Below, piece after piece: positions 1 to 9,899 of a stretch of DNA of 27,580 bases. Each line of letters begins with the position of its first letter. Position 1 is the stretch's first letter. The translations under genes and the position numbers were made by a program. The stretch is from Phaeoceros laevis (taxonomy: Eukaryota; Anthocerotophyta; Anthocerotopsida; Notothyladales). The stretch covers positions 1 through 27,580 of the forward strand of contig JBNGIQ010007704.1 in the NCBI GenBank assembly GCA_049999765.1. Reading direction: 5' to 3'. The notes under the pieces are model-generated. The model had not been told where the DNA came from. It saw only the letters and a program-made list of their open reading frames with translations, and searched no databases.

Positions 1-117
1 GAGCGAGCAGGAGGCAGACGAAGCAAGTCTCGAGGCTCTCTCTCTCCGTCGGAAGCCTCCTTCCTTCGTCCCTCCCTCCCTCCGGGCCGGTAACGCCCGC
101 GCCGAGCTCCTCTCCAG

Positions 118-263
118 GTGCGTCCAGGGCTGATTCGTCCTCCCTCTCTCGATTTCGACTGTCCCACGGAATTCTCGTCGACTCTGTTGTTTTGCGTTCT
201 CTGTCCCAGGCTGCTCTTGAGCTCACCTCTTCTTCCACTGATCGATCGTGTTGTTGTTTTCAG
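118..263 (+). other. probable 5'UTR intron of the STIG1-like gene
   Basis: A good donor (CAG|GTGCGT) at 118 and an acceptor after a T-rich tract (TTGTTTTCAG) ending at 263 delimit 146 bp, a size typical of the other introns in this window. No ATG occurs upstream of 293 on this strand, so with or without splicing the first ATG is that of the STIG1-like CDS. The pyrimidine-rich sequence before 118 would be 5'UTR or promoter-proximal. Inferred from splice consensus only. Confidence 0.5.
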
Positions 264-292
264 GCAGCAGCATCGCATTCCTTTGTTCCAGG

Positions 293-781
293 ATGACCCC
301 AAGCTGCAAATTCCTGGTGGTGGCAGCGGCGCTGCTGTGCTTGGCGGCGGCGGCTTCAGGCGGGCAGCAGGAGCAGCGGGTGGCGCCTGCTGACGGTGCG
401 AAGGTGGACGAGAGCGGTCTGCGCCAGACGGTGGATGCTTCTTCGAGCTCCGGCGATCGCTCCAGATCACTGCTGGGCAGATCCAAGCCGAATCGGGTGT
501 TGTTCAGGTTCACCTCCTGCGCCAAGAACGCCACCGTGTGTCTGGCCAAGGGATCCAGGGGCCCTAACTGCTGCTACGGCAGATGCACCAACCTCAAGAC
601 CGACAAGTTCAACTGCGGCAGGTGCGGGCGCGCCTGCAGCGAAGGCGTTTCCCGCACCTGCTGCGACGGCAAGCGCGTTAACGTCTACACCGATCCTGCC
701 AACTGCGGCGCCTGCGGCCAGAAATGTCTCAGCACCGAGTACTGCTACCGCGGCCTGTGCAATTACAACGGCCTGGATTAG
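293..781 (+). CDS. STIG1-type secreted cysteine-rich protein
   Basis: A single-exon CDS encodes 162 residues. An N-terminal signal peptide is visible (charged start, then hydrophobic LVVAAALLCLAAAA to about residue 21), followed by a low-complexity Ser/Arg-rich linker. The C-terminal Cys-rich domain begins near FTSCAKNATVC and holds 15 cysteines, with the family hallmarks NCCYGRC, FNCGRCGRAC, and DPANCGACGQKC just before the end. This is the layout of Stigma-specific protein Stig1 (STIG1/GRI-like) proteins. In flowering plants STIG1 acts in stigma exudate and pollen-tube growth, and GRI in reactive-oxygen-linked cell death; the role in a seedless plant is not known. An N-glycosylation sequon (NAT) lies in the domain. 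The ATG at 293 was chosen because it is the first ATG and starts directly at the signal peptide; the longer open frame upstream begins at a non-ATG codon. Secretion is inferred from the signal peptide. Confidence 0.88.
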   Translation: MTPSCKFLVVAAALLCLAAAASGGQQEQRVAPADGAKVDESGLRQTVDASSSSGDRSRSLLGRSKPNRVLFRFTSCAKNATVCLAKGSRGPNCCYGRCTNLKTDKFNCGRCGRACSEGVSRTCCDGKRVNVYTDPANCGACGQKCLSTEYCYRGLCNYNGLD

Positions 782-3436
782 AGAACCGAGTCTCCCAGCA
801 GATCGTTTCATTCTGTCTCTGTCGCGAGCGCAATAACAGGCTTGATCAATGCTGCTGCATTCGATTGTCTGTTTCGCTGCTGCCTGATGGCTGCCGGTGA
901 AATTGGTGGCTACTAGTACTAAATTCGTCTACAGCACCGTCCACGCAGATTGACCCCTTCCTCAGACGAATCTGAATGATGTGTCAATGCGTGGACGCTG
1001 GCTGTTCAATCGCATTGCGCCCTCCTTTAGGAACCTGCTACTCAAAGCAGGATTGGCTGACTCATGGTTTTTGCAGACTCCGAGAGTCATCCTAGCTAGC
1101 CGGCAAGCTGCTTATTATAATTAGCTGTTGAATCAACAACTCTCCCCATAGAATTCCAAGAGCCAGTACAGATTCGTAGACTGAACTTGTGGGTACTGCC
1201 GAAGTCCAGACAAATTTGTTCTGCTTCGGATTTTTTCCCAGGAAAGGGAACTTGAATAACGCATTGCATTTGACAGCCCGACCTCCTTCCCAGTCCTTCG
1301 GTTGTTTCCATTGCAGAATTGAACACCGAGCATAATTGCGATATAGATGGTAGCTCAACTTCCACTTATTTGAAGAAAATTTGTCTGCCCTCGGCAGAAC
1401 AGTGGCTAGAATGCTGCTGCGCATGCGTCACACATTTTTATCGAATTCTGAGGTAACTGCCAATCGCTAGCCTAGATCAGCTGACCGGGAAAAAGTGTGC
1501 CGAATTCGCACTCGGGTGGTGAATTCTTCGTTTTCTAGTTTTAATTTATTGGTAGCCATAATTTGGGCAAAAGTAATCTAGGCGCGCGAGGAAGGAAAAA
1601 CCACAGTATAGTCTAGTCCAGCAACATGCATCAGGAAAACGTTGTGCTGAATTGGTAAACTATCTCTCAGACTCTCACCCCAACGAACCAGCTGGCCTTG
1701 TACCCTTAGTAGGAGAGGTGGAAAGTATACAGCACAGACTTGTGCATACACATGAATGTGATGACCGAGGACGAGGGCAGCAACTAACGCGGCGGGCCAT
1801 CTCTCATGAGCCGTACAAACAAGGCTTAGCGCAGGCAGGGGTTACAGGACATGACTAAGTCAGCGTGCTGCAAGCAGCCTAGTTGCTGGCGGTACAGTGC
1901 AGCCTGTGCAGGTTTGAAATCTTCCGTCGTCCTCATTCTCTTCCGCATTAAGGGGCAGCGAGCAGAGGGGAAACGCGTGGCGCTGCGATCGACAACAGCA
2001 TCATTCTAAATAATGCTTTTATGCCCGCACCCAACCGGTAAGCGCCCTGTAAACCCCGAGCGAGCGAGCGAGCGCCTCGGGAGTAGCGTATATTTATTTA
2101 AAGCGCATATACAGTACCTTATTTTTGCCTGCGTCATCGGGACGCACGTCATCATCATCATGTGCCATCGATTTTGACCGCAAGCAGGAGGCAGCACGCA
2201 GATAGCCAGGCGGACAGAGTGGCAGTAGCGGCTGGTGGATGTACGGCTTTTACTGATTGTCAAACCCTGCCCCCGATATTCATCAGATGATTCTGATTCA
2301 GATCTCAGATTGCTCCATATTCATTCGTTATGTTGCTGGCCTAATATATCTCGTTAAATAAACAGTTAATTGTACATAATACATACTACATAGTACATAC
2401 TACATTCCAATTTTGAAGTGGCCACTTGGGAGTACACACAAAGTGTCAACAGCTATAGGACTTTGTTACATGGTTTTGCCAGAACTTAGTTTCGCCAAAT
2501 AGTTTGGATCCCTCCTTCCTATGCTGCCACAGCCATATTGTTGTAGATACATTATTGTCCATCTAAGCCTCACTCCCTATGTCCCGGCCATGGCCACCCA
2601 AATCCCTCTAAACAAATGCCATGTTCCTCAACATCTTGGAGACACATGTCATATACCATCATCTATATGAGTAATTATAATTGTGATGATAATTATATTG
2701 GTAAGAAAGTTAACATTGGTCATTGGTAAGATTCTTTTTGAAATCTATAGACCCCTCTCCTACTATTGACAACATGTAGTTACTTCCGCTAAGATGAGAC
2801 TTATTTGACTTCGTGCTAAGATTGTGTGTGTATGCTTCCATGAGGTTGATGGTTCCACTTGCTTCTTCAGCCCTCCACCCTCATTTGTCACATGTGTGGT
2901 ATGCAAGTACCCAGTCCATCACAATGAAACACCCTTCCTCACGAATGAATGAATCCCACTAACCAAATCCCACTAAACGTATACAAACAAGGTTGGCCTA
3001 ACTCTAAATTAGAACTAACTATCAGTTCCTACAAGGGCGACTATTAACTCTAATTTCTCTAAGTGGAGTGGGACTTGAGTTCCTTCTATGGATATGTCAA
3101 TTTAAAGTTTAAGCTAGTTTGACAGCACGCCGTGTAGCTTGGTTTGGCGGCAACTTTGGCCGTAGATTGATTGCTGGCTCCTTGTGGTGAACGGACTGGT
3201 GCGTCTTGGCTCAGGCTTTTTGGACGAGCGTTGGCTTAGGCTTTTTGCACCAGCCTTGTCCGGGATGCCGGGGGTGTTGGGCAAAACGTCCAAACGCTGT
3301 AAGAAGAAAACAATTGAACACATTTTATAAGCGAATATTTCTGAATAGAGCCGTACGGTACGCTTTAGAGTCTAGCCAGACTGGACACCGGAAGAAACGC
3401 GGCGGGAATGTGTGGAGTGTTGCTAGAGTGGGAATG
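782..3436. other. intergenic region, no supported gene
   Basis: About 2.65 kb separates the STIG1-like gene from the 3' end of the glutamine-synthetase-like gene. The short open frames here (up to 110 codons, for example on the minus strand at 1092-1424) have no recognisable domain, and most start at non-ATG codons. About 2280-3110 is visibly AT-richer than the flanks, with simple direct repeats and no coding capacity, and could be an eroded repeat or transposon remnant. A (GAGC)n run lies at about 2058-2074. The first few hundred bases should contain the STIG1-like 3'UTR, and the last few hundred the 3'UTR of the minus-strand gene. No tRNA-like or rRNA-like sequence was seen. Confidence 0.6.
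2380..2405. repeat. short direct repeat in AT-rich DNA
   Basis: The 12-mer TACATACTACAT occurs at 2380-2391 and again at 2394-2405, embedded in a longer TACATA-rich run from about 2372. It looks like simple-sequence expansion within the AT-rich intergenic block. No function is proposed. Confidence 0.6.
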
Positions 3437-5652
3437 CTAAATCTGCTCGAAGTAACGGTTCTTTTCCCAGTCCGTAACTGCCTGTAGGAAGGCCGTTTGC
3501 TCGGTGTGGAAGAAATGGGAGTAGTGGTGGTGCACATCCCGGCCCAGCATCTCCTCTGCGAAGGAGCTGTCCTTGAACGCGTCGATAGCTTCCCCCTGCA
3601 GGCAACCCCAGGAGTTGATGGGTGTGTTCATTGCGGAAGAGAGAGAGAGAGCGTGCTTGAGAGTTTTGGCAGAGTGGATGGATGGCGCAAGAGGAGGGAA
3701 GGTTTGTTGGTACCAGAGATTGAGGCACTTTGAGGAGGTCGGGAGCTCCGTAGGCGTCACCTTGGAGCGCAGCAGGTGGCTCTGTTTTGTTGCGGATTCC
3801 GTCCAGCCCTGAGGCCAGGGATGCGGCGAAGGCCAGGTACGGATTGCAGTCTGCTCCTGGGAGGCGGCACTCGATTCGCAGGGATTTGCCCGACCCAACC
3901 ACCCGGAAAGGTGTGGTGCGGTTGTCATGGCTCCTGTAAGGAGGGAGGTCGCGGTGAGGTGGTGAGACCCAGTGATCGAATGACTTGGCATAGGGGGAAG
4001 GGGGAAGCTCACCAGGCGATCTGGGTTGGAGCCCAGCTTCCCGCCATGAAGCGCTTGTAGGAGTTAACAGTCGGGGCATAGAGCACCATCAGTTCCCTGG
4101 TGTGCTGCATCCATCCTCCGAGAAACCAGCGGAACTCAGCGCTGCCACACGCTACAGATGGTCAGGTCGATTCGGGCAATAGAGAATTTGGTTAAGGAGG
4201 CCTCACGATGAACCACACCTGCAGGAAATAGACCCGAGCTGCTGGTTTCCTTGGAAAATGTTGTTACCGTCCTTCACGAGGCTGAGGTGGATGTGGGAGC
4301 TTGATCCTGGCTGTGAGGCGTCAGGTTTGGCCATGAAGGTGACGGAGACTCCCAAAGAATCTGCAAGTTCCTTCAAGCACTGGACCGGAAGGAGCAGGAG
4401 GTAAGGACTTCGAGTGTCGTCTTTTTGCATGAGGGATCAAACATGCAAAAGCAGTCTCACCTGCTTGTAGACAACATGTCGATCTGCCATCTCCAGGACT
4501 TCAGAGTACTTCACATTCAGCTCATGTTGGCCCAGGCCAAATTCGCCCTTGCTTATAGTGGCACACAAAATCATTCAGCCACACGAACCATTGATTGACG
4601 GGCCAAGGCTGTGTTACATGTGCACCCTCACCTGTTTTCGACCGGGACCCCAGATGCTTCAAGGTGGTATCTGGCTGGCCCTGAAAAAGATGCACCAAAA
4701 AGCACATCAGCCACTTTCATTAACAGGCTTTGCTGGTTGCCCAAATGCAAATCTACGAAAGCAATGCTTTACCATTAAAAAATTCCTCCCTGGTTCCTTG
4801 AAGAATGTGGTAGTCTTCTCTGTGCCAACCTGCAGGCTTCAGCTTCGTGTAGTTCCTGTCCTGCCATATCACCACAGCAAGATTGGAATTGGCGGACTTC
4901 ACGCTAGAAAAAAAATGTGTGCAGGTGTCAATCGCACTCCACTTAGTCTACCGGAGCTCACCTTGGCTTGTTCGTACGTATCCTGGTACAGGAAGTACTC
5001 GAGCTCCGAGGCAGCAATAGGGACGAGGTTGTTCATTTCCTGTGCTGCCTTTATCTGCCGCCGAAGAATTGTTCTAGGAGCGTGAGGTGCCAGCTCATTC
5101 GTAGAATCATCCACAACATCACATAACACCAAAGCAGTTTTCTTCAGCCTGTTCTCACAAATAGCAGCAACAGGAGGTGTCATCCCCTTCCCTGTGGTGA
5201 TGGATTATGCTGGAACTCAATCAGACACGGGAGTCACTCACCAGCTGGCAACTCTGAGTGTGTTCATGTCAGGAACAAGATGAATATCTCCATAGCCCTG
5301 CTCCCAGCTAGCATACTTGTAACCAGGAACAGGTTCCATATCCATGTCCGTGGCAAGCAAATATGAGCAGGCATGTGTCCCGTCTTCAACCGCACTGCTC
5401 AAGAAAAAATCTGCAGTATATCTACCAACAGATTCCACTGGCATATGGCTTTTCTGTTGATGAAGGCTCCAATCTAAGGCTGCTGAGCTTGAAAAAAACA
5501 ACTTGCCTCTTCCCAACCATTCTGCCGTAGCAATCGTTCATCGCAACGATTACTGTTTCAATCTCCTCCTTCTCTGTCAACCTTCGGAATTGCTCGAGAG
5601 TAAGCATTCCTTTCAGCTTGTAATGTGTAGCCTTCTTAGTAGTGGAGCTCAT
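3437..5652 (-). CDS. glutamine synthetase-fold enzyme of bacterial (GSI/PuuA/GlnT-like) type
   Basis: Ten exons (5652-5507, 5421-5242, 5148-4962, 4860-4773, 4680-4632, 4551-4461, 4379-4219, 4141-4013, 3933-3714, 3595-3437) join in frame to 469 residues. The beta-Grasp N-domain is followed by the catalytic domain. Metal- and substrate-site motifs are intact: SELEYF (156-161), GQHEL (224-228), SHIHLSL (275-281), NRTTPFR (348-354) and RIECRLPGAD (363-372). Family members ligate ammonia or an amine to the gamma-carboxyl of glutamate using ATP. The sequence resembles bacterial GSI-like, gamma-glutamylamide-forming enzymes (PuuA, GlnT, GlnA4) and eukaryotic 'type-1 glutamine synthetase' proteins, not plant GSII (about 360 residues). 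No plastid transit peptide is evident, so it is probably cytosolic. Whether it makes glutamine or a gamma-glutamyl amide cannot be told. The start is the ATG at 5652; the longer upstream frame opens with TTG. Intron 1 appears to be GC-AG. Confidence 0.9.
5422..5506 (-). other. probable GC-AG intron (intron 1 of GS-like gene)
   Basis: The donor reads AAGAG|GCAAGT, the classic strong GC donor, and the acceptor reads GTTGGTAG|A. Splicing here leaves MVGKR joined directly to YTADFF, which matches the expected family register (GKR followed by the FF..-V-EDG-HACDYLL segment). The alternative GT donor three bases downstream (AGGCAA|GTTGTT) with the acceptor TCAACAG would keep frame, but inserts about 14 residues at a point where relatives have none. 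Confidence 0.7.
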
Positions 5653-6304
5653 CTGCCTGCCGAATATTATGCTGTTGTTCCCACACAACCTGCCCGGAGG
5701 TCAACAGGTGTATGGCTCACCTCAATTCACCAAAAGCTACAAACGCGGGACCTCCCCGACAGCTTTCAACACTACAGGGAGAATTACCGTGAGCTTTCAG
5801 TCGGCGAACTGATGTTGTAGGACCTTGTTTCAAAGAGACTTCGCCTCTGTTGATCCTCTGCTAAAGCCGATTGTTGAGCCGAGCAAACCGGGAGCCATCG
5901 CCGCGCACAAGAGACTAGGCTCCTCCGACAAATCAGTCGCATAGCAGCAGCCATCGTGCGGTTGGATCGATCCTATGAGCTCTAGATCTCTCCGGAGTTG
6001 GAAGGAACTCCGAGTCATCACACTGACACATCACAGCGAGACAGGCTCCCAACCACTGCACATCATCCAAGTCCCTTTCGACGTGCCTCCCAAATTCGAA
6101 CATCGGCAGATTCCCAACCTCATTCCAGGTGCTCCTACATTGTTGGTCGGAAAAATGATGCTAATGGGACATGTAATTGCTGTTCACCTCAAGACCGGAT
6201 GATGGTGGGCTTGTTCGTTACTGTCAGATTTTGCCAAAAGTTGTTGCGCCCCATACGAATTACCGACGCGGTGGGTAAGAGTCCGTAAGACGTGGTCCTA
6301 ATAA
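5653..6304. other. upstream region of GS-like gene and downstream region of RPC3
   Basis: This 652-bp spacer lies between the GS-like start codon and the RPC3 stop codon, both on the minus strand. It should contain the RPC3 3'UTR and terminator and the GS-like promoter and 5'UTR. Open frames here are short and match no family. An AG-rich acceptor-like site just upstream of the GS-like ATG means a 5'UTR intron is possible but unproven. Confidence 0.5.
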
Positions 6305-9300
6305 TTAATAGTTCTTGAACAGCAATAGAGAGTCATCCAGCTTCATGAGGGACGTCTCCAGAATTAATCCAACCCGGAACAATTTGTTGACCCTTTTGCG
6401 GTGGCTTTCGCTTAAGATTTCTTGTGTGGCACCTGCGGTCTGACCGGCCTGCTGCTGTCGTTTCGCCACTTCTATCACCTAAGGATCACAGGCAATTGAT
6501 CAGTTCACGTCGACAACATGTTCTGTGCCTATGCTTGGGCTCAGACACGCACAAACCAACATTCTCAGCATGTGAGCAGAGATAACTGCATGCTCAGGAT
6601 CGAGAAATGTTTTCGTCATCATCGCCCAAGGACTAGTAATCGCATCACGGGAGAGGAAAACGTCCAGCAGATGCAGCAACAGCAGTGGATTCAAATGGTG
6701 AGTAAAATATCACTCGACCATACCTCCTTTTCCTGCTCAAGCTCATGAACAACACGCTGACTTATATTGAAAGCAGCATGGCACATGTCATCCAGCACGC
6801 GATGAACGAGGGATCGGAAGTCCACATGCCAAAGGTAGAATGTCTTCGATGGGGCTCGGTCAGCAGTCTTTGGAACCTCCTGCAGCAGACATCACTTTCA
6901 GCAACAAACAAGTTATGCAAATGCAGAGTTCTGGAGTACGTCACTGAAAGGACCCAGACCTGAAGCAACACATATCCCTCTTTGTATAATTGATATAGGC
7001 GATCTCTTGCATCCTTTACCAACAGCAATGTGCTATCTGCAATCTGAGGCACAAATCTATCTGAATTCAGAGCTGTTGCTCACCAGATTAGTTGAAAATG
7101 CTAGTAATTAAACATGTCAGCAAGATCACTTATCGCTTGAATACAAGCATGAACTTTGACCTGCTTCTGTTCCAGTGACCCTTTCATTGCCAACAACCTG
7201 AATATGCGACAGCTCTCTCTGCCAAACCTTTGTAGAACAATACCTTCCATCTACACCAGCAATGAGAGAACATTATGTTCGTTTTTGACCAGGTACAGCC
7301 ACTACCTAGACGCAGAAATAAAATTAACTGTAGTAATCTTGAAGTCAGCTGACTGAAAGTAGACACCACAACTTGACATAGGGCTTTTTACCTCAATCTT
7401 TCGAGCCAGATCTACTATCTTGTGAAAATCTGGGCCGGGGTGAGTAAAGGGAAGGACAAGAAGCTTCATTACTGAATTGAGGAAAACCAGAGCATGTGAG
7501 GACATACCAGCCTGTCATCCAAATAGAAAAGCGAGTCTACAATAGCAGAAGAGGATACTTATAACGTATTTCCCATCCCCCAGCTTTGACAAAAAACCAA
7601 CAGATTCTGCAGACATCATCTGCAATGCCCCTCTTATCCGTTCCATTGACAACCCTTGGCCCTCTTCTGTTGCTCTCACAGCAGTGGTTATAGCATCAAA
7701 ACCTAGTGACTCTGCATATTTCAAGGAGGTATCAGCCATTAAATCTCTCGTCATACCCACACACAAATGCTAGGCGCTCTTCAATCAGAAGTGACTGGTA
7801 GGGCACTCACGTGAAAATGCCTGCAGGTTTTCTTGCCCCTTCAAAAGTTCAAGCATTGCGGAAAACACTGCACGAACTCCAGCATCAAATCTTGACCCTA
7901 CTTGGGCAATACAGGCCTGATTGATTCATATTTACCAGAGATGTAAGAACCTGAACAACATAAGATTTAGGAGAGCACAACACACGGGATTAGAAGATTT
8001 CAGGCACCTGTAGGCGAAACTTTCGAACAAATCCATCAAAATTTACCCGCCAAAGGACTTCCTTCTCATCAACCAGGGCCATTGTCCTTGCATCCATGGC
8101 TAATGCATCCCTTTTTCTCTACAACAAATATCACTGTACCATTAAATCATCAAACTTCTTTCTCTGCAATCAACCTATCTTCTGAAGCATCCAAATAAAT
8201 GGACAATAGAAGCAAGCTGTGACAGTTCAGCACCCAATGGCAAGGGAATACTTAAAAACTGTGTTCTCACCTTCTGACCTACTTCCCCGCTGATTGCACC
8301 TTCTTCTTTCACATTCTCTTTGACAACGTTAGTGTCTATTGAAGCAGGCAGACGAAACCTTTCAGCCTCTAAAGAAGCAGCTGCTGCACATATCCGCTGT
8401 TCTTCAGATTCATGCTGATTGGTCGCGGTCAAAATAGCCCGCCCACGCTGTTGCACCCAATTGAGTCAGGGCCAACCATTTATCTGTCTGCTCCTTTTGA
8501 GCTATACGAGCTTGCCCTGAATCGGCATGCGTGGGGAGAGTCGAAAGTCACTTACAGCACTCCCTCGTGCTCCCTTTTTCGGAGCTTCTGCAACAACTTT
8601 AGGGGGGAGAATTGGCTCTGGAGCAGGACACCTCTCCACATATCGTGCACGAGCCAGATTACCAAATACTTCCTTGACCATTTGTGCAACCTCATTCTCA
8701 GCTGCAGTGCACAGGAATTCCATATGAGCAACTGACAGCCCATAGACCAGACTCCAGCCTACAGACCGGTAAATCTGCAAACTGGACTCCTTGCCGCCAA
8801 CCAGCGTAAATAGGGGTAGGACAGCGCAAATGAAGACAATACCTTTGCNNNNNNNNNNNNNNNNNNNNNNNNNNNNNNNNNNNNNNNNNNNNNNNNNNNN
8901 NNNNNNNNNNNNNNNNNNNNNNNNNNNNNNNNNNNNNNNNNNNNNNNNGCTCTAATGTAAGCCTTCCATGCTCCAGAAGGCCGTAGAACAATTGGCCTGT
9001 CTGCTCACCCAGCATGCCAGCAGAGTATCACATTCGGTTCATGCATTCTGATAGCGGGTGGCGATCAAACGAATGGAAAAACGTTCACCTCTGTGCCAAG
9101 TTCTTGCTCCACAACATGAAGGAACTTTGGGAATCGCAGTCGGTGCAGAATATTGTCCACCAGAGCTATGTACTTCGTATGTGTTCTTGAGTTCGCAACA
9201 CCAGCTGGCAAAAGACAGCACATCAGCTTTCAGCCGGCATATAGAAGTGAAGCACCAGCCCAGGGTTGAAAGGCTTACATTCAACAACAACTTTGAAGGC

Positions 9301-9584
9301 CTGCACACAGTTGTGCTGAATGAGAACTTGAAGACAAGTGCGAATCTGAGCGTTGCCTAGTGCTGTGTACCGCACGATTTCCTGTAAGGTAACCTGGCCC
9401 TTTGAAACGAGACATCGGCAAACCTTCTGCAACACCAAGACTTGTGAGACGAGTCTTTGGCTTGCAATTCCTTGTCCAGTCCAACACGACGGGTAACCTA
9501 ACCAACGAATCCAACCTGCACAAGTTCTCCGAAATGTGTTCGAATGAGGCTACAGGCAAGCTCCACTGCATACTCTGTCACCAT
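6305..9584 (-). CDS. RPC3: DNA-directed RNA polymerase III subunit RPC3 (C82)
   Basis: Fourteen exons: 9584-9516, 9426-9279, 9204-9089, 9000-8843 (contains the N gap), 8701-8556, 8447-8271, 8118-8008, 7916-7811, about 7744-7559, 7429-7392, 7250-7161, 7043-6960, 6879-6724, 6478-6305. The known part gives about 552 residues plus the gap; human RPC3 is 534. Family landmarks include FGELVQ at the N-terminus, the first winged helix (VTLQEIVRYT, then LIQHNCVQAF), NILHRLRFPKF, RYVERCPAPEP, VLWRVNF, QRFGRESCRIFRLL, EVPKTADRAPS and the C-terminal coiled coil with VNKL. In yeast and human, RPC3/C82 forms the RPC3-RPC6-RPC7 heterotrimer, which opens promoters for tRNA and 5S rRNA transcription in the nucleus. 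Exon 9's acceptor is weak (GACGAGAG) and its start is approximate. The only visible break is the assembly gap. Confidence 0.93.
8849..8948. other. assembly gap (100 N) inside RPC3 exon 4
   Basis: Exactly 100 N interrupt the exon after the segment encoding GLLEHGRLTLE and before a short piece ending GCAAAG at the next donor. Frame bookkeeping on both sides requires the missing exon length to be a multiple of three. 100 is not, so if one exon spans the gap, the N count is a placeholder and not a measured length. Confidence 0.97.
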
Positions 9585-9899
9585 TGGGCATGCACATGCG
9601 GTGGAGCCGCCTCAGGCAGGCGACGGTCCCCCAAACTTCCGCAAGGAACAGCAATCACTGCGCCCAAAAAGATTGTTCCCAACCAGACCCGAGCAACTCG
9701 GTTCGTAAATCAAATCTCGGTTCCACCATATGCACAAATGGCTGCAGAACCAGCTGGACAGCGGCGCGGACCGGAGGATTGGCAACCGCCAGAGGGTTCT
9801 CAATCTTATAAGCACTTAGTTCAGCCTTCCGTTTAAGGAAAGTTTGAAGTTGCACCAGAGACCTTGGGATGCATGAGCTCCTAGTGACCACCAATCAAT
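9585..9899. promoter_or_regulatory. shared upstream region of RPC3 (-) and CFAP157-like gene (+)
   Basis: The two start codons face away from each other with 315 bp between them, so both promoters and both 5'UTRs must lie within this interval or overlap the neighbouring gene. No clear TATA box was recognised in the right place for either gene. Inferred from gene orientation only. Confidence 0.5.

Noticed and set aside
1092-1424. 110-codon minus-strand open frame
   Set aside because: No domain, overlapping frames of similar length and no splice or promoter support; treated as chance.
2058-2074. (GAGC)n run as a regulatory or structural element
   Set aside because: Too short and low in complexity to call anything beyond a microsatellite.
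3200-3250. Imperfect repeat of TTGGCT(C/T)AGGCTTTTTG about 24 bp apart
   Set aside because: Short, intergenic and without further copies; no support for a mobile element.
3206-4079. Plus- and minus-strand frames overlapping the GS-like 3' exons, including a 218-codon frame
   Set aside because: The 218-codon frame reads correctly through exon 9 but then runs out of frame through the last intron; family similarity resumes in another frame after a normal acceptor.
5653-5688. Longer N-terminus for the GS-like protein
   Set aside because: The extra 12 codons begin with TTG, and family members start close to the ATG at 5652.
6762-6762. Donor ATAA|GTCAGC as the end of RPC3 exon 13
   Set aside because: Reading on through SQRVVHELEQEKE to GAG|GTATGG keeps family similarity, a better donor and correct phase with the last exon.
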